64,000 nucleotides of DNA from Phytoseiulus persimilis (Eukaryota > Arthropoda > Arachnida > Mesostigmata > Phytoseiidae), in assembly GCA_037576195.1 (NCBI GenBank), contig CM075104.1, forward strand, positions 130,775 through 194,774, written 5' to 3'. This document shows positions 43,460 to 54,019 of this stretch, piece after piece. The translations under genes were made by a program, and so were the position numbers. Numbering within the stretch: position 1 is the stretch's first letter; each line of letters opens with the position of its first letter. Below the pieces are notes generated by a model. The model did not search any database. It was not told the DNA's origin and saw only the letters and a list, made by a program, of their open reading frames with translations.

Positions 43460-45773
43460 TTAGGCTAAGGCCTGCTTGTTGAAATCAGCCTTAGTTTAAG
43501 GCCTGCTTCTGAAAATTAGCCTTAGGCTAAGGCCTGCTTCTGAAAATTCTTCTTAGGCTAAGGCATGCTTCTGAAAATAAGCCTTAGCCTTGAGCTAAGT
43601 TTGGCTGTTTTTGAAATTCAGTCTAAGCGTTGAGCTAATGTATGCTTGTGGAATTTAGTCTTAGGCAAAGGCATGCTTCTGAAATGTAGTCTTAGCCTTG
43701 AGCTAATGTATGCTTGTGGAATTTAGTCTTAGGCTAAGGCATGCTTCCGAAAATTCGTCTTAGCCTTGAGCTAAGGTTGGCTGTTCTTGAAATTTAGTCT
43801 TAGCGTTGAGCTAATGTATGCTTGTGCAATTTAGTCTTAGGGTAAGGCATGCTTCTGAAATTCAGTCTTGGCCTTGAGCTAATGTATGCTTTTGGAACTT
43901 AGTCTTAGGCTAAGGCATGCTTCTGAAATTTAGTCTTAGCGTTGAGCTAATGTATGCTTGTGGAATTTAGTCTTAGGCTAAGGCATGCTTCCGAGAATTC
44001 GTCTTAGCCTTGAGCTAAGGTTGGCTGTTCTTGAAATTTAGTCTTAGCGTTGAGGTAATGTATGCTTGTGGAATTTAGTCTTAGGCTAAGGCATGCTTCT
44101 GAAATTCAGTCTTAGCCTTGAGCTAATGTATGCTTTTGGGATTTAGTCATAGGCTAAGGCATGCTTCTGAAATTTAGTCTTAGCGTTGAGCTAATGTATG
44201 CTTGTGGAGTTTAGTCTTAGGCTAAGGCATGCTTCTGAAAATTCGTCTTAGCCTTGAGCTAAGGTTGGCTGCTTTTGAAATTTAGTCTTAGCGTTGAGCT
44301 AATGTATGCTTGTGGAATTTAGTCTTAGGCTAAGGCATGCTTCTGAAAATAAGCCTTAGGCTAAGGCATGCTTCTGAAAATTAGCCTTAGCCTCGAGTTA
44401 AGGTTGGCTGTTTTTGAAATTTAGTCTTAGCGTTGAGCTAATGTATGCTTGTGGAATTCAGTCTTGGGCTAAGGCATGCTTCTGGAATTTAGTCTTAGCC
44501 TTGAGCTAATGTATGCTTGTCGAATTTAGTCTTAGGCTAAGGCATGCTTCTGAAAATAAGCCTTAGGCTAAGGCATGCTTCTGAAAATTAGCCTTAGCCT
44601 CGAGCTAAGGTTGGCTGTTTTTGAAATTTAGTCTTAGCGTTGAGCTAATGTATGCTTGTGGAATTCAGTCTTGGGCTAAGGCATGCTTCTGGAATTTAGT
44701 CTTAGCCTTGAGCTAATGTATGCTTGTCGAATTTAGTCTTAGGCTAAGGCATGCTTCTGAAAATTAGCCTCAGCCTCGAGCTGAGGTGGGCTGTTTTCGA
44801 AATTTAGTCTTAGCTTTGAGCTAATGTATGCTTGTGGAATTCAGTCTTGGGCTGAGCCATGCTTCTGAAAATTCGCGTTAGGCTAAGGCATGCTTTTGAA
44901 ATTTAGTCTTAGCCTTGAGCTGATGTAGGCTTGTGGAATTTAGTCTTAAGCTAAGGCATGCTTCTGAAAATTCGCCTTAGGCTTGAGCTAAGGTTGGCTG
45001 TTTTTGAAATTTAGTCATAGCCTTGAGCTAATGTATGCTTGTGGAATTTAGTCTTAGGCTAAGGCATGCTTCTGAAATTTAGTCTTAGCCTTGAGCTAAT
45101 GTATGCTTGTGGAATTTAGTCTTAGGCTAAGGCATGCTTCTGAAAATTAGCCTCAGCCTTGAGCTGAGGTGGGCTGTTTTCGAAATTTAGTCTTAGCGTT
45201 GAGCTAATGTATGCTTGTGGAATTCAGTCTTGGGCTGAGCCATGCTTCTGAAAATTCGCGTTAGGCTAAGGCATGCTTTTGAAATTTAGTCTTAGCCTTG
45301 AGCTGATGTAGGCTTGTGGAATTTAGTCTTAAGGTAAGGCATGCTTCTGAAATTCTGTCTTAGCGTTGAGCTAACGTATGCTTGTGGAATTCAGTCTTGG
45401 GCTAAGGCATGCTTCTGAAATTCAGTCTAAGCGTTGAGCTAATGTATGCTTGTGGAATTTAGTCTTAGGCTAAGGCATGCTTCTGAAAATTCGCCTTAGC
45501 CTTGAGCTAAGGTTGGCTGTTTTCGAAATTCAGTCATAGCCTTGAGCTAATGTATGCTTCTGAAAATTCTTCTTAGGCTAAGGCATGATTTTGAAAATTA
45601 GCCTTAGGCTAACCATGCTTCTGAAAATTCGTCTCAGCCTTGAGCTAAGGTTGGCTGTTTTTGAAATTTAGTCTTACCGTTGAGCTAATGTATGCTCGTG
45701 GAATTTAGTCTTAAGCTAAGGCATGCTTCTGAAATTTAGTCTTAGCGTTGAGCTAATGTATGCTTGTGGAATT
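43460..45773 (+). repeat. Palindrome-rich satellite, block 5
   Basis: Counterpart of block 3 in unit 2, nearly identical to it. Confidence 0.95.
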
Positions 45774-47028
45774 CTGGGATGTGAGAGAAAAAAAGTTCTT
45801 CACAATTCCCGGATTGCTGTTTGCAGATGACCTAGTTCTGATAACAAACAGCATGGGAGATATGGAAACGCTCCTCGAGGTTACTACAAGGTTTGGGGAC
45901 AACATGTCCATCAAATTTAACCCAGAGAAGAGCGGTGTAATGGTCTTCTCTCGACCAGCAGGAACCCATACTCCGGATAGAGATCTCAGGATACAAGGAT
46001 TACCAATACCTATGGTGGAATCATTCAAATATCTAGGGATCGAACTATCTACCGACAGCGACCACTTGGCTAGACAATGGCCTAAACTGTCAGGAAAAGC
46101 CGACCAAGCAATCCAGAGACTAAACGCGAAAGCACTTTGGAGCTTCGACCGATTCGAAGTCTCCAAAATACTCTGGAAAGCTACAGCAGTCCCGCAGCTC
46201 ACATACTGCAATGCAGTGATTACCATGCCAAAAAGACTGAGAAACCACATAGAAGTCAGGCAGAGAGACGCGGGAAGATGGGCTCTTGGCATACCGCACT
46301 CCGCAATAGCGAAGGAGTTAATTGAGGGAGAACTCGGATGGAGCTCCTTCGATGCCAGAGAAACCATAAGCAAAGTGATGTTCTTCGAGAGGATAAAACA
46401 AATGGATCCACATAGATGGCCAAAACTTGTCCTCGAGGCCATCGAACTCACCAAAACCAAAATCGAAGCATCCGAGAGACTCAAAAAACTGAGCATGCGA
46501 TTCGAATGTGGGGACATCCGACTGGCCAAAAACACATCCGGCAAGCTGATGTGGAAGACGTTCCGCAAAGAACTCAAACTGAGGGTGCGGAATAAATTGG
46601 ACGCCACCTGGAGAGACAAGATGGAGTTCAAATCCACACTGAGTACAAACCGACGATACAAAGAGACTAGAGGAATCAACCCCGGACTGTACGATAACTC
46701 CCGCGGAAGCCAACTCTTAGCGTTAACCAGGGCAGGAATGCTGAACACCAAGACCCGGCAACACAACCGCGATTCCTCCATCGACATCAACTGTTCAAGA
46801 TGTGGAGCACCCGAAACAGAAAGACACGTAGTCTTGGGGTGCGAGGAACGAACTTTACCCCCAGAGGAGTTTCCCTTCCGAATTGGACTCACACCCAATA
46901 GCAAACATGAAGTTCTGCGAAAGACGAAGGTGACCCTAACTAACTGGGAGCGGCAAGATCTGTGAACGCAAGACGACTCACCCCTGGAATGAAAGGGACC
47001 ATATGTGCATATGGAAGATCGAAATAAA
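45774..47028 (+). mobile_element. Truncated LINE copy 4 in the satellite
   Basis: Counterpart of copy 2. Unlike copies 1-3 it has AGCAAA instead of AGCTAA near 46901, so the frame 45760-46965 reads on to the normal C-terminus (TLTNWERQDL). The gap begins at its AATAAA-like 3' UTR end. Confidence 0.92.
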
Positions 47029-47170
47029 NNNNNNNNNNNNNNNNNNNNNNNNNNNNNNNNNNNNNNNNNNNNNNNNNNNNNNNNNNNNNNNNNNNNNNNN
47101 NNNNNNNNNNNNNNNNNNNNNNNNNNNNNNNNNNNNNNNNNNNNNNNNNNNNNNNNNNNNNNNNNNNNNN
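47029..47170. other. Assembly gap (142 N)
   Basis: Sequence on the left is the 3' UTR of LINE copy 4, on the right is unique sequence. The satellite that follows every other LINE copy and, if the copia element is complete, a 331-bp LTR should both lie here, so the gap is probably longer than 142 bases. Confidence 0.98.
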
Positions 47171-47410
47171 GTTTCTGCATACATTTTATGCTCCGTATGC
47201 TTTAAGAAATTGTGATTTCTTGTCCCTATAAAATGGCCTGACTTTTCTCCATTGATGTGCCGAGTCGTTTCTCCGCCAAACAAAGAAGCCTGTCGAAGAA
47301 AAAAGGAAACTCTCCCATCCAGAAACTGAATGTAGGTTTTGTCCGACCTGTTTCTCTCCTTGTCATATGGGCAAGTTCCTGGTTCTGAATTGGTCCCTTT
47401 ACATACATAG

Positions 47411-47977
47411 ATGCGTTCCGGAGACCACGATGCCATCGAGAGCTCGCAGTCGACGATTTCCGACGACCCCGCATACCGAACGCTGCACAATTGCAGTGGG
47501 ACCTGGAGATCGAGAAATCTCAGACGAGTCCGGCTCGCTGCCATTGCAGCCCTTTGCTCGTTGATGCACGTGACCATCCCGGGCCTCGCTTTTGAGGTCG
47601 TGCAACGCGTCGATCCGTTTGCCGATCCTGTACATAGCAAAATCACCCGTCCTCTCCCACCGGCCCTGCACACCATCAAGGGCCCGGTGGTGACGACGGG
47701 TATGGAGACCTCATCATCCTCCGACATTTTTCATCACATCACGACCGAAGGACGTTCCATTGATATTCACACCTCATATTTCATTTGTCGTTCATATTCA
47801 AAATTCAAAATTTGTGTGGATGGTTATCAGAATGTATGTGTGGTACGACCAAATTCAAAATCTAATCTCAAAATCATCAGTGCTCATCGATTCATCATCA
47901 ACATGGACGTGTTCGCTCATACAGTTCTGGCGACTGATGTGTGTGAAAATAAAAGAAAACTCATAAGTCATTCTTAA
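47411..47977 (+). CDS. Candidate signal-anchored protein, 188 aa
   Basis: ATG at 47411. About 40 polar residues are followed by a hydrophobic segment (VRLAAIAALCSLMHVTIPGLAF, near residues 40-61), as in a type II anchor. Then comes a part with several Cys (YFICRSYSKFKICVDGYQNVCVV). The opposite strand is also open (47727 down to the gap) with many Cys, so the coding strand is not certain. It lies antisense to the copia element if that element extends to the gap. No family recognised. Confidence 0.35.
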   Translation: MRSGDHDAIESSQSTISDDPAYRTLHNCSGTWRSRNLRRVRLAAIAALCSLMHVTIPGLAFEVVQRVDPFADPVHSKITRPLPPALHTIKGPVVTTGMETSSSSDIFHHITTEGRSIDIHTSYFICRSYSKFKICVDGYQNVCVVRPNSKSNLKIISAHRFIINMDVFAHTVLATDVCENKRKLISHS

Positions 47978-48325
47978 GAGAGCGTGTCGTCGATTTTCTC
48001 GTTTGTGTACTCAAGATCTAGATGCCATCCGATGCTCGGATGATGCTGCAGTTATTTTGGAGTTTTGAAGCGGTACAGCCATTCGGATTCCTAAGTGGGT
48101 TTCGAGTTGCTTGTTAGCGATTGATTTCTTCGGCTAAACATTCTTTTAGTGAGCATCTGGGGTCAAGCTATCCCTGTTTCGTAGCTTTCCCTCTCTCGGA
48201 TCCTTCCCCTCGCTTTTTGGTTCGGGTCATCGCCTTAAAAGATGTTTCCGACGTTTCGGAGTTCACAACGTTTTTTTTTTTTCTTGTGTGTACCATCTCA
48301 GTGACTCTCAACCTCATCTGCAACC

Positions 48326-48928
48326 ATGTCTGCGATCCGGCCCGATGCATGCCCGTGTTGCGGGTACAAGGGCCCGTCCCCAGTGACCAGACAAACGGTC
48401 ACCTGGGATGATGTCGAAGATCCCAACTGTGACATGGCCCTGTGGAAATCGCTGCCACGGATCTGCTACTGTTCGGTTGCAGATTGCTGGTGTGAACACC
48501 AGCACTCGTTGCTCAGGTTCAACCACCTGGGCCGAGATTTCGAGGGACTGCGGTTCCTCGATAGTATGCAGATGCCGAGCAGCGTTCGCTCGGCCGTGGA
48601 GAGCGCCAAGGTCCATCTCCATCTGGATCGCTTTCCAGCTCCGTCGAGGCGCGGATTCGACGAGTTCAACAGTCTGATCCGTGACACCTTCGGCGACCAC
48701 GAGCGCCGAATCCCAGCCTCGTTGATCGTCGCCGAGTGGGAGGCGAGGACCCCAGAATACCGGGGTCGCCTGGAAGATCTGGCGGCGAATCGCGTCATCG
48801 TGGAGGAGGTGAAGAAGATTCGCACCTACCTCTACGCCCATCCGGATCTCTGGCCGAGAGGCCTCACGGACAATGCCTTCACGAGCTGGTTCAACTCCGG
48901 CTGTGATTTTATCATTCCTCCTTGTTAA
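48326..48928 (+). CDS. Cys-rich putative zinc-binding protein, 200 aa
   Basis: A complete ORF from ATG 48326. The first 60 residues carry CPCCGYKG and CYCSVADCWCEHQH, which could bind two zinc ions; the rest is helical and hydrophilic, ending NSGCDFIIPPC. The stop overlaps a poly(A) signal (TAATAAA, 48926-48932), as in the 30.8-kb ORF. A pyrimidine tract (T12 near 48271) ends TACCATCTCAG close upstream and could be a splice acceptor. It is antisense to the copia element next to it. Unrecognised; could be an antisense ORF of that element or a passenger gene. Confidence 0.55.
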   Translation: MSAIRPDACPCCGYKGPSPVTRQTVTWDDVEDPNCDMALWKSLPRICYCSVADCWCEHQHSLLRFNHLGRDFEGLRFLDSMQMPSSVRSAVESAKVHLHLDRFPAPSRRGFDEFNSLIRDTFGDHERRIPASLIVAEWEARTPEYRGRLEDLAANRVIVEEVKKIRTYLYAHPDLWPRGLTDNAFTSWFNSGCDFIIPPC

Positions 48929-49072
48929 TAAATTGTTATATGTATCTCATGTGATTCTTCTCTGAGTTAGTCTGGCAGGCATGTTACTTTCTCATCTCAT
49001 GTCTCTCTTTTTCTCTACGTGAGCCTGACTATTTGTTTTGCTGACTAGTCAGTCTTCTCTCGCCTTCAAAAC

Positions 49073-49624
49073 TTATTCTGAAGGGGGAGACTGCTGTCGC
49101 TCGATCCCGCTCCCGGAGGCTTCGTCAATGCTTTGGACGGTTGTTCTGTACGGCATGGTCGGATCGTCTACTATAGAAGTGTCTACTGGCTCGTAAGACA
49201 AACGAGCTCTGAACTTTAGTAGTTTGAGCATCACAATTCCCGAAAGCGTACTGAGTGACACTACCCCTTGAATGGCGGATAGGTACTTCCAGAAATTGCA
49301 GTTCGGTGTTTGTGGAATTGGTGGACATGGCTTAACAGTCGGCTTTGGTGGCAGAGTTCGATTGCGATACTCGGGCCACAGTCTGAGTCCTCCAGAGGTT
49401 GGAGAAGACTCTTTGATACAGGGAGCGTATTCGGTGGTGTGTAGTTCACACAATGCTAATGGTGTACAAAATGATGAGAATCTACCAGAATCCAGTTTAA
49501 CTAACATACATGGAGAGTTTCGTGTTATGCATTTGGCGTCGCAGTCTGAGTAGCTAAAATATTGGTTAGAGGGGATTATGAATATTGTTACTGCTACGAA
49601 TACCTGCTGCGTTACTGACGCCAT
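49073..49624 (-). CDS. Env-like transmembrane ORF overlapping the copia pol stop
   Basis: ATG at 49624 lies inside the last codons of copia pol: ATGGCGTCAGTAA contains the start in one frame and the pol TAA (49612-49614) in another, a 13-base overlap. The 183-residue product has an N-terminal hydrophobic signal (QVFVAVTIFII) and an ectodomain of about 90 residues with nine or so Cys and an N-glycosylation site (NRT). A hydrophobic stretch near residues 118-140 (LSAIQGVVSLSTLSGIVML) is followed by a ~40-residue Ser/Pro tail. This is the layout of a short type I envelope-like protein. No furin site or fusion peptide was identified, so any entry function is inference. It could also be the first exon of a longer protein. 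Confidence 0.65.
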   Translation of the reverse strand: MASVTQQVFVAVTIFIIPSNQYFSYSDCDAKCITRNSPCMLVKLDSGRFSSFCTPLALCELHTTEYAPCIKESSPTSGGLRLWPEYRNRTLPPKPTVKPCPPIPQTPNCNFWKYLSAIQGVVSLSTLSGIVMLKLLKFRARLSYEPVDTSIVDDPTMPYRTTVQSIDEASGSGIERQQSPPSE

Positions 49625-52600
49625 CTCTCAAGTCCTGACAGTTCTCTCTGATTGAGGAATACTGACTTTACACAGGGCTTGGTTAAGTAGTCCGCTCTTT
49701 GATTGGCGCTTCCAACGTGCTCGATCCCAATTTCTTGATTCGAGTAGAGCTGTCGAATGTAATGAAATCTGAGTTCCATATGCTTAGCTCTACGATAGTG
49801 TCTGGCATTCTTGAGCAATTGAATGGCTGACATCGAATCTATCTGGATGATCGGCTTTTCTGGGATACCCAATTCTCCCAGAAGGTTGCGAAGCCAGAGC
49901 GCTGACTTGATGCATTCTGTAGATGCCACGAACTCTGATTCCATGGAGGAAAGCGAAATGTTCGCTTGTTTTGTGGAGCTCCAAATAATTGGGCCCCCCT
50001 GTTTGAGTATCAGACATCCTGAAGTAGACTTGCGATCCTCACTGGATCCAGCGAAGTCTGAATCGCTGAAGTACAGCGTGCCTTGAGTGTCATCACTTCT
50101 GTACGTGATGCCCAGATCTGAGGTTGTCTTCAAGTATCTCAGGACTCTCAAGCCAGCCTGGAAATGCTGAGGAGTTGATTTGTCCATATATCTTGATAGG
50201 TAGGAAGTGACAAAAGAAATGTCAACTCTCGTACCGCAAGCCAAATATAGGAGAGCTCCTATCAGAGAACGATATTCGGTATTAGAGCACGGACCGTTGG
50301 TCTCGATAGAGTATATCGAATTATCACATGGGGTGACTGCTCCTTTCGAATCTGACATACCGAATCTCTGTACCAACTCGTCCACGAATTTCTTTTGATG
50401 AATGTGGACCGAGAAGTCGCTGCCTCTTTCGATCTGAAGACCTAGAAAGTATCTAAGACCAGAAGTAGTGATTTCGAATTCTTTCCTGAGGGAAGTTATG
50501 AATTCCTCCGCCTGTCTTTCAGTCTTCGTTGCAAGTATGGCATCATCGACCCATATGCACAAGAGCATGCGATTTTCTCCATTCTTGAAGAAGATACAGC
50601 TGTCAGTTTTGCTCTGTTGTAGTCCTCTGGACAGAAGGATCTTCGTTAGCTTATCAAAGAAATTTCGGCTTGACTGCTTGAGGCCATATATGCTTCTCAG
50701 TAGTTTCAATACCTTGTTGGCCTGTACTCCTCTTACGCCTTCAGGCACCTCAAGATAGAGGTCTTCCCCGAGTTCTGCTTGAAGAAAAGCTGCGCGTACA
50801 TCAAACTGATTTAGGAAAAGTTTTTCCTGCGCTGCTAGACTGAGGATCGTTCTGATTCCTTCAGCTCGGGATACGGGGCTGTATATTTTGTCTGCGAAGA
50901 AGTCTATTTCTTTCTTCTGCGAATATCCCTCCGCAGCTACTCGAGCCTTGTAACGTCCTGTGCCATCTGGGTTAGCTTTGTACTTGAATACCCATTTGGA
51001 GCCAATGGCCTTACGTCCAGGTGGTAGTGTTGCGGGAGTCCACACCTTCATGTCAGCCATTGCCTGAAGTTCTTCTTCAACGGCCTTCGTCCAGTGGACG
51101 CGATCGGGGCTTGCCATTGCTTCTTGATAAGTCATTGGCGTTTGGCTTTTCGGCTGAACGGTGTCGGTTGCTGCCCTTTCTTTTTTCGATATCCCACTAA
51201 GATGGTTGAGGTCAGCCATCTGCAGTCTTTCCGTACGTTTCTCGTTCGCCTTGGGATTAATGCGTACGAAACCTTCTTCGTCGCTTTCGTAACCGCTTGA
51301 GGCGCTTTCGTACATGGGTGCTGCTGGCTTTGGTGATTTTATTCTTGAACCTGTGACCTCCGTATCGTGATTGGCTTCTTTCGCAATGTGCGCTGCTTCC
51401 GCAGTATTTTCCGAAGCACTTGTTTTTCCACTTGCCTTGGTTCTGCCAGAACCTTGCCTTTTAGTGGAAGCGATCTTCGCGAATGTTACATCCTTCGATC
51501 GCATGATAATTCGTTTCTCTGGGATGTAGACACGAAATCCAAGATCGTAGTCTAGATACCCAACGAATATCCCCGCGATTCCGCGGTCATCCAGCTTCCC
51601 ATTTGGGTTCTTATTGTGTACGTAGCACGGTGTGCCAAATGCGTACATTCTGCTGGTGAATGGCTTTCGCCTGTATATCATCCCGAAAGGCGACTGTAGA
51701 GTCTTTTCATTTATCAGTACTTGGTTCAAAACTTGAACACAGAAAAGGATCGCCTGGTCCCAAAGGAACTTCTTATTTTCGAGGCCTGCTCCGATCAACA
51801 CTGATCGAGCTAGATTCACGAGAGTTCTGTTTCCTCTCTCTGCTTTTCCTGTCAAACGGGGTTGTCCTGGAGGGGCGAACGTTTGTTCTGCTCCGATCCT
51901 TTCCAGGATCTTCTTAACCTTTTGGTTTCTGAACTCCGTTCCGTTGTCACTGTGCAACCTCTGAATGTTTTCGCCAACTACGTTTCTGAACCATTTTACG
52001 TAGGAGGCAACGTATCGGTAAGTGTCGCTCTTTTTCTGGAGAAATTCGACCTTTCGATAGCTGGTTGCTTCGTCAGTGAATAGAAGGAAATGCTTTGCTT
52101 TTTCTATTGACTCTACATTAGGCGAACAAAGGTCTGCCGTTATGATGCCCGGCTTCTGAGCTTTCGCCTGATCAGGGCGGCTCCTGTACGTGATTCGGGT
52201 GAGCTTCCCCTTCAGACAGGCGTCACATTGGTCTAGATCATCAATGTACTTGATACCCTGCTGGTTCAAATATTTAATCACGTACTGCCTATTAACATGG
52301 GCGAACTTTTCATGCAGGCTTCTAAGGCTCTGCGTCTGTGCACTCATCGTCTTTTCTGAGCCAATGGCGCTCATCACTTGGCTTTCAGACGGAATATCAT
52401 GATTCATGTCGTCAAGATCGCTGTCTGCGTCTTGGTCTACGGATTCTTGATCGCTTGCCTGATCTTGTTGTAATCCGATCTCCGAGTCCATTCTTGATCT
52501 GTAGAGGCCTTCTATCTTGGGACCTCGGATCCTCATATCGTTTCTCGAAATTATGAGGTGATTCCTTTTGAACGTCACTTCGAAATCATCATCTGTCAAT

Positions 52601-53976
52601 TGACTCACAGAGAGGAGATTCTTTCGAACTGAGGGGACAAGTAAAACATTTTTAAGCTCTGAAGCCATTCGCTGCTTAGACTCTCCGACAGTCAGCTCGG
52701 CTGTGCCAGAAGCGGTGACACGCAGTTTCTGGTTGCTTGCTAAGGTGACGGCGCGCATGTCGGTTTGTTGGTCAAAGCTAGTGAACCACTTTCTTGAACT
52801 ACTGCAATGGTGCGACGCGCCGGAATCTACGAGGAACTCATCGGTTTCGCTCGTGTCATACTTGACGTGAGCTAGGAGTGCGACGGCAGTGCTTGCTCGA
52901 GCATGCGATCTGTGCTGTCCGCTTCCTCCTTGATAACCTTGATCTCGCCGAGGGCGGGTACACTGGGACTTGAAATGTCCTGTTGCACCGCAGTTGTAAC
53001 ACTTTACTTGTCTTCTGTTTGGTCTATTGTTCTGGTGGCGTGAACGGTTCTGTTGACCATAGCCACTGCTGCTGGATCCTTGTGAATGATGGCTGGGGGC
53101 ATTTCTTCGATGAGAACGATTTTGGAATCTACGTTTTGGTGCAAACCTGCGACCAACTCTCATCTGAGAAAGCATAGCAGTCGCCTGATCCAATTCCTTG
53201 GATGGTCTTTGGCGAATTGCTTCATTCTTGATTATTTCCATCAGACTGGAGACATCCCTATCGCCTTCTGGTCGGGCTGAGAAAGCCATACGAAGGGGTT
53301 CCCAGCTATGTGGCAGAGCATTGAGCAGTTGTTCAACCTGAACCTTCTGATCGATCTCAATTCCAGAATCCGTGAGTTCGGCTTGAAGATCGCGGAACCT
53401 ATCCAGGTTCTGGTCAGCAGTCTTGCTCTTATTGAACTTGAACTGCATCAATTTCGCGATCGCCGAACCTTGCCGCAGAGCGGCTCGGACTCCAAACTTG
53501 CTTGCGATCTGGGACCAGATATCCGCTGCTCTGACATCCTGAGTTTGTCCGTAAAACATTTGGACAATCAGTTTGTCGTTGATCGAAGAGAACAATTGAA
53601 GTCTTGCTTTTCGATTTGCTCTATCATACCGAACCTTGACTTTCTTTTGATCATCATTAAGCTCGGTAGCTGGTTCGGTTGGGATTGGTTCAACTAGGTC
53701 TCCTTTCACGACTTCCCAAACATCTACGGTTTGTTGTAGGAAGATGGGCATTAAGGATTTCCAACTCAAATAGTTTTGTCCAAACAGACCTAGGGTCACT
53801 GGGCATGGGGCAAGCCTGGTACAGTTCGAGTCGGGTGGACGGGGCTCTGAATCGTCCTTTTTTAGCGCGGCAGGTTCATCTCCCTGCGCAGCCAGATCGT
53901 ATTGGTAGTCGTCGTCTGCAATGGCCCTAGGTAGGTCGCTCCAAGTGGGACCGATGTCAAAAGGAAGTATTTGCAC
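49612..53976 (-). CDS. Ty1/copia gag-pol polyprotein (about 1,454 codons, uninterrupted)
   Basis: Order by residue: gag region (FGQNYLSWKSLMPIF near 85), CCHC knuckle KCYNCGATGHFKSQC (near 325), aspartic protease FLVDSGASHHC (near 385), pre-integrase zinc domain (LHEKFAHVN...CDACLKG), and integrase with ITADLC, RLHSDNGTEF and GKAERGNRTL (about 610-710). RT follows with KWVFKYK, YSPVSR, FDVRAAFLQ and WVDDAIL (near 1,142), then RNase H with FSDSDFAG, SSMESEFVA and KHMELRFHYI (1,300-1,430). RT has WVDD where YVDD is usual. No stop or frameshift in 4.3 kb suggests recent activity. The frame opens with GTG after a TAA and the first ATG lies inside gag; a donor-like GTAAGT just upstream hints at a spliced leader carrying the start. 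Confidence 0.95.
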   Translation of the reverse strand: MQILPFDIGPTWSDLPRAIADDDYQYDLAAQGDEPAALKKDDSEPRPPDSNCTRLAPCPVTLGLFGQNYLSWKSLMPIFLQQTVDVWEVVKGDLVEPIPTEPATELNDDQKKVKVRYDRANRKARLQLFSSINDKLIVQMFYGQTQDVRAADIWSQIASKFGVRAALRQGSAIAKLMQFKFNKSKTADQNLDRFRDLQAELTDSGIEIDQKVQVEQLLNALPHSWEPLRMAFSARPEGDRDVSSLMEIIKNEAIRQRPSKELDQATAMLSQMRVGRRFAPKRRFQNRSHRRNAPSHHSQGSSSSGYGQQNRSRHQNNRPNRRQVKCYNCGATGHFKSQCTRPRRDQGYQGGSGQHRSHARASTAVALLAHVKYDTSETDEFLVDSGASHHCSSSRKWFTSFDQQTDMRAVTLASNQKLRVTASGTAELTVGESKQRMASELKNVLLVPSVRKNLLSVSQLTDDDFEVTFKRNHLIISRNDMRIRGPKIEGLYRSRMDSEIGLQQDQASDQESVDQDADSDLDDMNHDIPSESQVMSAIGSEKTMSAQTQSLRSLHEKFAHVNRQYVIKYLNQQGIKYIDDLDQCDACLKGKLTRITYRSRPDQAKAQKPGIITADLCSPNVESIEKAKHFLLFTDEATSYRKVEFLQKKSDTYRYVASYVKWFRNVVGENIQRLHSDNGTEFRNQKVKKILERIGAEQTFAPPGQPRLTGKAERGNRTLVNLARSVLIGAGLENKKFLWDQAILFCVQVLNQVLINEKTLQSPFGMIYRRKPFTSRMYAFGTPCYVHNKNPNGKLDDRGIAGIFVGYLDYDLGFRVYIPEKRIIMRSKDVTFAKIASTKRQGSGRTKASGKTSASENTAEAAHIAKEANHDTEVTGSRIKSPKPAAPMYESASSGYESDEEGFVRINPKANEKRTERLQMADLNHLSGISKKERAATDTVQPKSQTPMTYQEAMASPDRVHWTKAVEEELQAMADMKVWTPATLPPGRKAIGSKWVFKYKANPDGTGRYKARVAAEGYSQKKEIDFFADKIYSPVSRAEGIRTILSLAAQEKLFLNQFDVRAAFLQAELGEDLYLEVPEGVRGVQANKVLKLLRSIYGLKQSSRNFFDKLTKILLSRGLQQSKTDSCIFFKNGENRMLLCIWVDDAILATKTERQAEEFITSLRKEFEITTSGLRYFLGLQIERGSDFSVHIHQKKFVDELVQRFGMSDSKGAVTPCDNSIYSIETNGPCSNTEYRSLIGALLYLACGTRVDISFVTSYLSRYMDKSTPQHFQAGLRVLRYLKTTSDLGITYRSDDTQGTLYFSDSDFAGSSEDRKSTSGCLILKQGGPIIWSSTKQANISLSSMESEFVASTECIKSALWLRNLLGELGIPEKPIIQIDSMSAIQLLKNARHYRRAKHMELRFHYIRQLYSNQEIGIEHVGSANQRADYLTKPCVKSVFLNQRELSGLERWRQ

Positions 53977-54019
53977 TTATACTTACTCTCAGGTACTCTG
54001 GAGTATCGTGCTGATAACG

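Larger units (their letters stand above)
40528..47028 (+). repeat. 7.8-kb tandem duplication, unit 2 (cut by the gap)
   Basis: Second unit, almost identical to 32715 onward. It runs into the assembly gap in the 3' UTR of LINE copy 4, so its last ~1.3 kb is missing or collapsed. Confidence 0.9.

Noticed and set aside
46978..47727. Minus-strand ORF running into the gap, rich in Cys, as part of an envelope gene of the copia element
   Set aside because: The plus-strand ORF has an anchor-like segment and continues beyond it; the two cannot be separated without transcripts, and the minus frame includes gap bases. Kept only as an alternative in the 47411 entry.
48314..48841. 175-aa minus-strand ORF opposite the Cys-rich ORF
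   Set aside because: The plus strand has the ATG, the Cys clusters and the TAATAAA end; the minus frame has no comparable support.
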